From: Chitinophagaceae bacterium
GTDB lineage: Bacteria > Bacteroidota > Bacteroidia > Chitinophagales > Chitinophagaceae
Length of the DNA: 46,773 nt
Direction of reading: 5' to 3'
Assembly: GCA_025933775.1 (NCBI GenBank)
Contig: JAICZH010000013.1
Coordinates: 1 to 46,773, forward strand
Under the pieces are notes generated by a model, which was not told where the DNA came from, did no database searches, and worked only from the letters and a program-made list of their open reading frames with translations. A program made the translations under genes and the position numbers. How positions within the stretch are numbered: position 1 is the first letter of the stretch; each line of letters starts with the position of its first letter. This document shows positions 44,070 to 46,773 of the stretch, in pieces.

Positions 44070-44173
44070 ATTTTTTATTTTTATTGGTTAAGGAATCGGG
44101 AATAAAATTAATGGCCTTATTATGCAGCAAATAGCAAATTAGTATTGCCGGTAATGTAGTGTGGTAGCGTCTT

Positions 44174-44194
44174 TCGTTAAAGTAACGTTAACGA
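44174..44194. promoter_or_regulatory. Dyad TCGTTAA-N7-TTAACGA upstream of the PepSY-like gene
   Basis: A perfect 7-bp inverted repeat with a 7-nt spacer stands in the 385-bp gap between the PepSY-like gene and uvrD. TTTCG (44172-44176) and CGAAA (44201-44205) give a second, wider pairing. The dyad lies 105 bp upstream of the minus-strand gene, where an operator could sit, but no promoter element was found next to it. Confidence 0.35.
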
Positions 44195-44329
44195 GATTGA
44201 CGAAACATTATAATAAGAAACTGAAAGAAGATTTTTAAATGATGAACCCGCATAACTAATATTTGAAAACGTAAAAAGAAAAAAATATTTATTTAAAAAA
44301 TTATGGATAAATGGAATTCAGATGTCAAA

Positions 44330-44405
44330 AGGCAATGGACAATTTGCAATAGTCAATCAAATAATTTAATAATAGAATAATTCAATAATCAATTTACTAT
44401 TCACA
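44330..44405. repeat. Degenerate CAAT/AATA repeat region upstream of uvrD
   Basis: The stretch is built from loosely repeated short units (GGCAATGGACAATTTGCAAT, AGTCAATCAAATAATTTAAT, AATAATTCAATAATCAATTT). It resembles the CAATTGTCAAT-type simple intergenic repeats often seen in Bacteroidota. It is too degenerate to give a unit length. No coding frame is apparent. Confidence 0.35.
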
Positions 44406-44442
44406 ACTCCACTTTTATCTTTTCAAAGCCTGCAGGTTTCAG

Positions 44443-44450
44443 TAACTTTG
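44443..44450 (+). promoter_or_regulatory. -7 element (TAACTTTG) 4 nt before the uvrD start
   Basis: An exact TAnnTTTG ends four bases (TTTT) before the ATG of the helicase gene, matching the murF and gpmI geometry and predicting a leaderless mRNA. Confidence 0.5.
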
Positions 44451-44454
44451 TTTT

Positions 44455-46761
44455 ATGCATGATTATTTAGCAGGATTAAATGAACAACAACGAGAAGCAG
44501 TACTACATCGGGAAGGACCAATTATGATTGTGGCAGGAGCTGGCAGCGGTAAAACAAAAGTACTTACCACACGCATCGCACATCTTTTAGCAACAGGCAT
44601 AGATCCATTCAACATTTTAGCGCTTACATTTACTAATAAGGCTGCTGCAGAAATGAAGGAAAGAGTGCAAACCATTCTTGAAAATAATGAAGTAAGAAAT
44701 ATTTATATCGGTACTTTTCACTCTGTGTTTGCAAGAATTTTACGAGCCGAAGCGGATAAGCTTGGCTACCCGCGCAACTTTACCATTTATGATACTGACG
44801 ATTCAAAGAGTGTTGTAAAAACAGTGATAAATGAATTAGGGCTTGATGATAAACAATATAAACCTGCCACAATTTATAATAGAATTTCTGCTGCGAAAAA
44901 TGCATTAATAACTGCTGAAGAATATATAAATGATTATGGATTGCAACAGGAAGATGTACGTGCCAATCGCCCAATGACAGGCCAGATTTATGATGCGTAT
45001 TGTAAACGCTGTTTTAAAAATGGTGCAATGGATTTTGATGATCTGTTATTGAAATTTTATTTGCTTTTAAAAACATATCCCGAAAGCCTGAGCAGGTACC
45101 AGCGCAAGTTTAAATACATCATGATTGATGAATACCAGGATACCAATACTGCACAATATCAAATTATAAAATTACTCGGCGCTATGCATGAAAACGTGGC
45201 CGTGGTGGGCGATGATGCGCAAAGTATTTATAGTTTTCGCGGCGCCACTATTGAAAATATTTTACAATTTCAAAAAGATTATGATGAAGTAAAAATTGTA
45301 ATGCTGGAGCAAAATTACCGAAGCTCACAAAGCATTCTTCACGTTGCCAACAATGTAATTGCAAATAATAAATTGCAGCTTCCTAAAAAATTATGGACGA
45401 GCAATGATGAAGGAGAAAAAATAAAACTCGTGCGCACCGCATCGGATAATGATGAAGGAAAATATGTAGCCGATGCGATACAGGAACAAAAATTACGCAA
45501 TCATTATCGCAACAATGATTTTGCCATTTTATACAGAACCAATGCACAGAGCCGCAGCTTTGAAGAAAGCCTTCGCCGCATGAATATTGCGTATCGCATC
45601 TATGGCGGCATTAGTTTTTATCAAAGAAAAGAAATAAAAGATTTTCTATCTTATTTGCGGGTGGTTGTAAATCCCAACGATGAAGAAGCATTAAAACGCA
45701 TCATCAATTTTCCTGCACGGGGCATCGGAAAAACTTCTGTTGAAAAAGCAATTCTTTTTGCCAATGAAAATAATATTTCTATGTGGAATGTGCTGGAACG
45801 TGCGTCAGAATTTGGTTACAGAGCATCAACGCTTGAAGTGATCAACAACTTTGTAATCATGATAAATATGTTTCAAAGTGAAATGCAAAAGAAAAATGCT
45901 TATGATCTTTCTATTCTTATTGGCAAAAATACCGGAATTGTAAAAGAGCTTTTTAATGATAAAACAATGGAAGGATTGGCACGCTATGAAAACATACAGG
46001 AATTACTCAATTCAATAAAAGAATTTACAGAAACGCCAACTGAAGATGGCGAATTGCTTGACAAAACTCTCGGAAGTTATTTGCAGCAAATCACTTTATT
46101 AACCGATGCAGATGAAGATAAAGGTGAAAGCGATGTGGTAAAATTAATGACCATTCATGCAGCAAAAGGTTTGGAATTTCCGGTAATATTTGTTGGCGGC
46201 CTTGAAGAAACTTTGTTTCCCAATGCGATGTCAATTAATACGCGTGAAGAACTGGAAGAAGAAAGAAGATTATTTTATGTAGCTGTAACCCGCGCCAAAC
46301 ACAGGTTGTGGCTTACGTATGCCAATACACGTTACCGTTTTGGAAACCTTACACAAAATGAACCAAGCCGTTTTATTGAAGAGCTTCCTGAAGAACGTTT
46401 AGATCGTTCGTATGCCGGAGGCAATATGCGAAATAATATCACCAGTCATTGGAATCCTTTTACTAATGCAGGATTTGGTAAACAAAATTTTCAGCAACAA
46501 AAAAAAGTTACAGAAAAGCCGGCTTATGTTACCAACGCTAATGTTGTAAAAATAAAAGAGCACACACCCACCGAAGGCTTTGCACCAAGCGATACCAGTA
46601 ATTTACAACCCGGCCAAAAAATTGAACATCAGAAATTTGGTTTTGGCGAAGTAATAAAGATGGAAGGCGCAGCGCATAACCCGGTGGCTACTGTAAAATT
46701 TGAATACAATGGTGAAAAAAAAATCATGCTCAATTATGCAAAGCTGCGCATTGTGGAATAA
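44455..46761 (+). CDS. UvrD/PcrA-type 3'-5' DNA helicase
   Basis: The 768-residue superfamily 1A helicase unwinds DNA in excision and mismatch repair and clears proteins from DNA. Motif I GAGSGKT is at 28-34, motif Ia LTFTNKAAAEMKER follows, motif II is IDEYQDTN, motif III GDDAQSIYSFRGA, motif IV LEQNYRSSQSILHVAN, motif V IHAAKGLEFPVIFVGG and motif VI YVAVTRAKHRLWLTY. The C-terminus has the Tudor-like segment typical of PcrA (PGQKIEHQKFGFGEVIKMEG), which binds RNA polymerase in relatives. The 12 bases after the stop are C-rich and look like the beginning of an intergenic repeat. Confidence 0.96.
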   Translation: MHDYLAGLNEQQREAVLHREGPIMIVAGAGSGKTKVLTTRIAHLLATGIDPFNILALTFTNKAAAEMKERVQTILENNEVRNIYIGTFHSVFARILRAEADKLGYPRNFTIYDTDDSKSVVKTVINELGLDDKQYKPATIYNRISAAKNALITAEEYINDYGLQQEDVRANRPMTGQIYDAYCKRCFKNGAMDFDDLLLKFYLLLKTYPESLSRYQRKFKYIMIDEYQDTNTAQYQIIKLLGAMHENVAVVGDDAQSIYSFRGATIENILQFQKDYDEVKIVMLEQNYRSSQSILHVANNVIANNKLQLPKKLWTSNDEGEKIKLVRTASDNDEGKYVADAIQEQKLRNHYRNNDFAILYRTNAQSRSFEESLRRMNIAYRIYGGISFYQRKEIKDFLSYLRVVVNPNDEEALKRIINFPARGIGKTSVEKAILFANENNISMWNVLERASEFGYRASTLEVINNFVIMINMFQSEMQKKNAYDLSILIGKNTGIVKELFNDKTMEGLARYENIQELLNSIKEFTETPTEDGELLDKTLGSYLQQITLLTDADEDKGESDVVKLMTIHAAKGLEFPVIFVGGLEETLFPNAMSINTREELEEERRLFYVAVTRAKHRLWLTYANTRYRFGNLTQNEPSRFIEELPEERLDRSYAGGNMRNNITSHWNPFTNAGFGKQNFQQQKKVTEKPAYVTNANVVKIKEHTPTEGFAPSDTSNLQPGQKIEHQKFGFGEVIKMEGAAHNPVATVKFEYNGEKKIMLNYAKLRIVE

Positions 46762-46773
46762 GAGCCCATCCCC

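Noticed and set aside
1-46773. CRISPR arrays, insertion sequences, prophage or rRNA genes
   Set aside because: I saw no regularly spaced identical repeats, no transposase or integrase motifs and no rRNA-like sequence in the window.

Overview
The window is an AT-rich chromosomal segment from a member of the Bacteroidota, most likely the Chitinophagaceae or a close relative. This rests on protein families seen in the sequence: a type IX secretion porin (PorV-like), the gliding lipoprotein GldJ, an IPExxxVDY-type protein, a NagZ-like/beta-lactamase-like fusion, head-GIN and PepSY-like secreted proteins, lipoproteins with Bacteroidota-style signal peptides, and many copies of the Bacteroidota -7 promoter element TAnnTTTG. 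Base composition and gene style look even throughout. I see no transposase, integrase, phage gene, CRISPR array or rRNA.

Layout. 1-4.1 kb: porV (cut by the window edge) diverges from gldJ, followed by a terminator and murF. 4.1-6.5 kb: tRNA-Ser and tRNA-Leu flank a head-GIN adhesin-like gene and a lone glycosyltransferase. 6.6-11 kb: a proteostasis block, trigger factor, two tandem clpP paralogues and clpX. 11-19.7 kb: purA, an extremely acidic low-complexity protein, a pabB-like chorismate enzyme, then a minus-strand run of a lytic transglycosylase, gatA, tatA, a 39-residue lipoprotein, rplS, an acyltransferase and a DUF4783-like protein. 19.8-26.6 kb: gpmI, a haem-binding c-type protein, an ECF sigma factor with a partner predicted to span both membranes, a lipoprotein and uvrC. 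26.6-32 kb (minus): the GH3/serine-hydrolase fusion, a pterin dehydratase, the IPExxxVDY protein and an M28 peptidase with a PDZ domain. 32-46.8 kb: feoB, a padR-pspC pair, gcvT, comB, a Snf2 helicase with two SWIM zinc fingers, a PepSY-like secreted protein and a uvrD/pcrA helicase.

Most genes are housekeeping. The most interesting parts are: (i) the ECF sigma factor next to a protein with a cytoplasmic head, one inner-membrane helix, a long Asn/Thr/Lys-rich linker and a predicted outer-membrane barrel, which could carry an envelope signal straight to the sigma factor; (ii) three genes (murF, gpmI, uvrD) whose ATG lies exactly 4 nt after a perfect TAnnTTTG element, predicting leaderless mRNAs; (iii) candidate operators upstream of padR and clpX; (iv) a hairpin with a T-run just before gatA; and (v) a tiny lipoprotein between tatA and rplS.

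All functional calls come from reading motifs and lengths by eye. No database search was possible.
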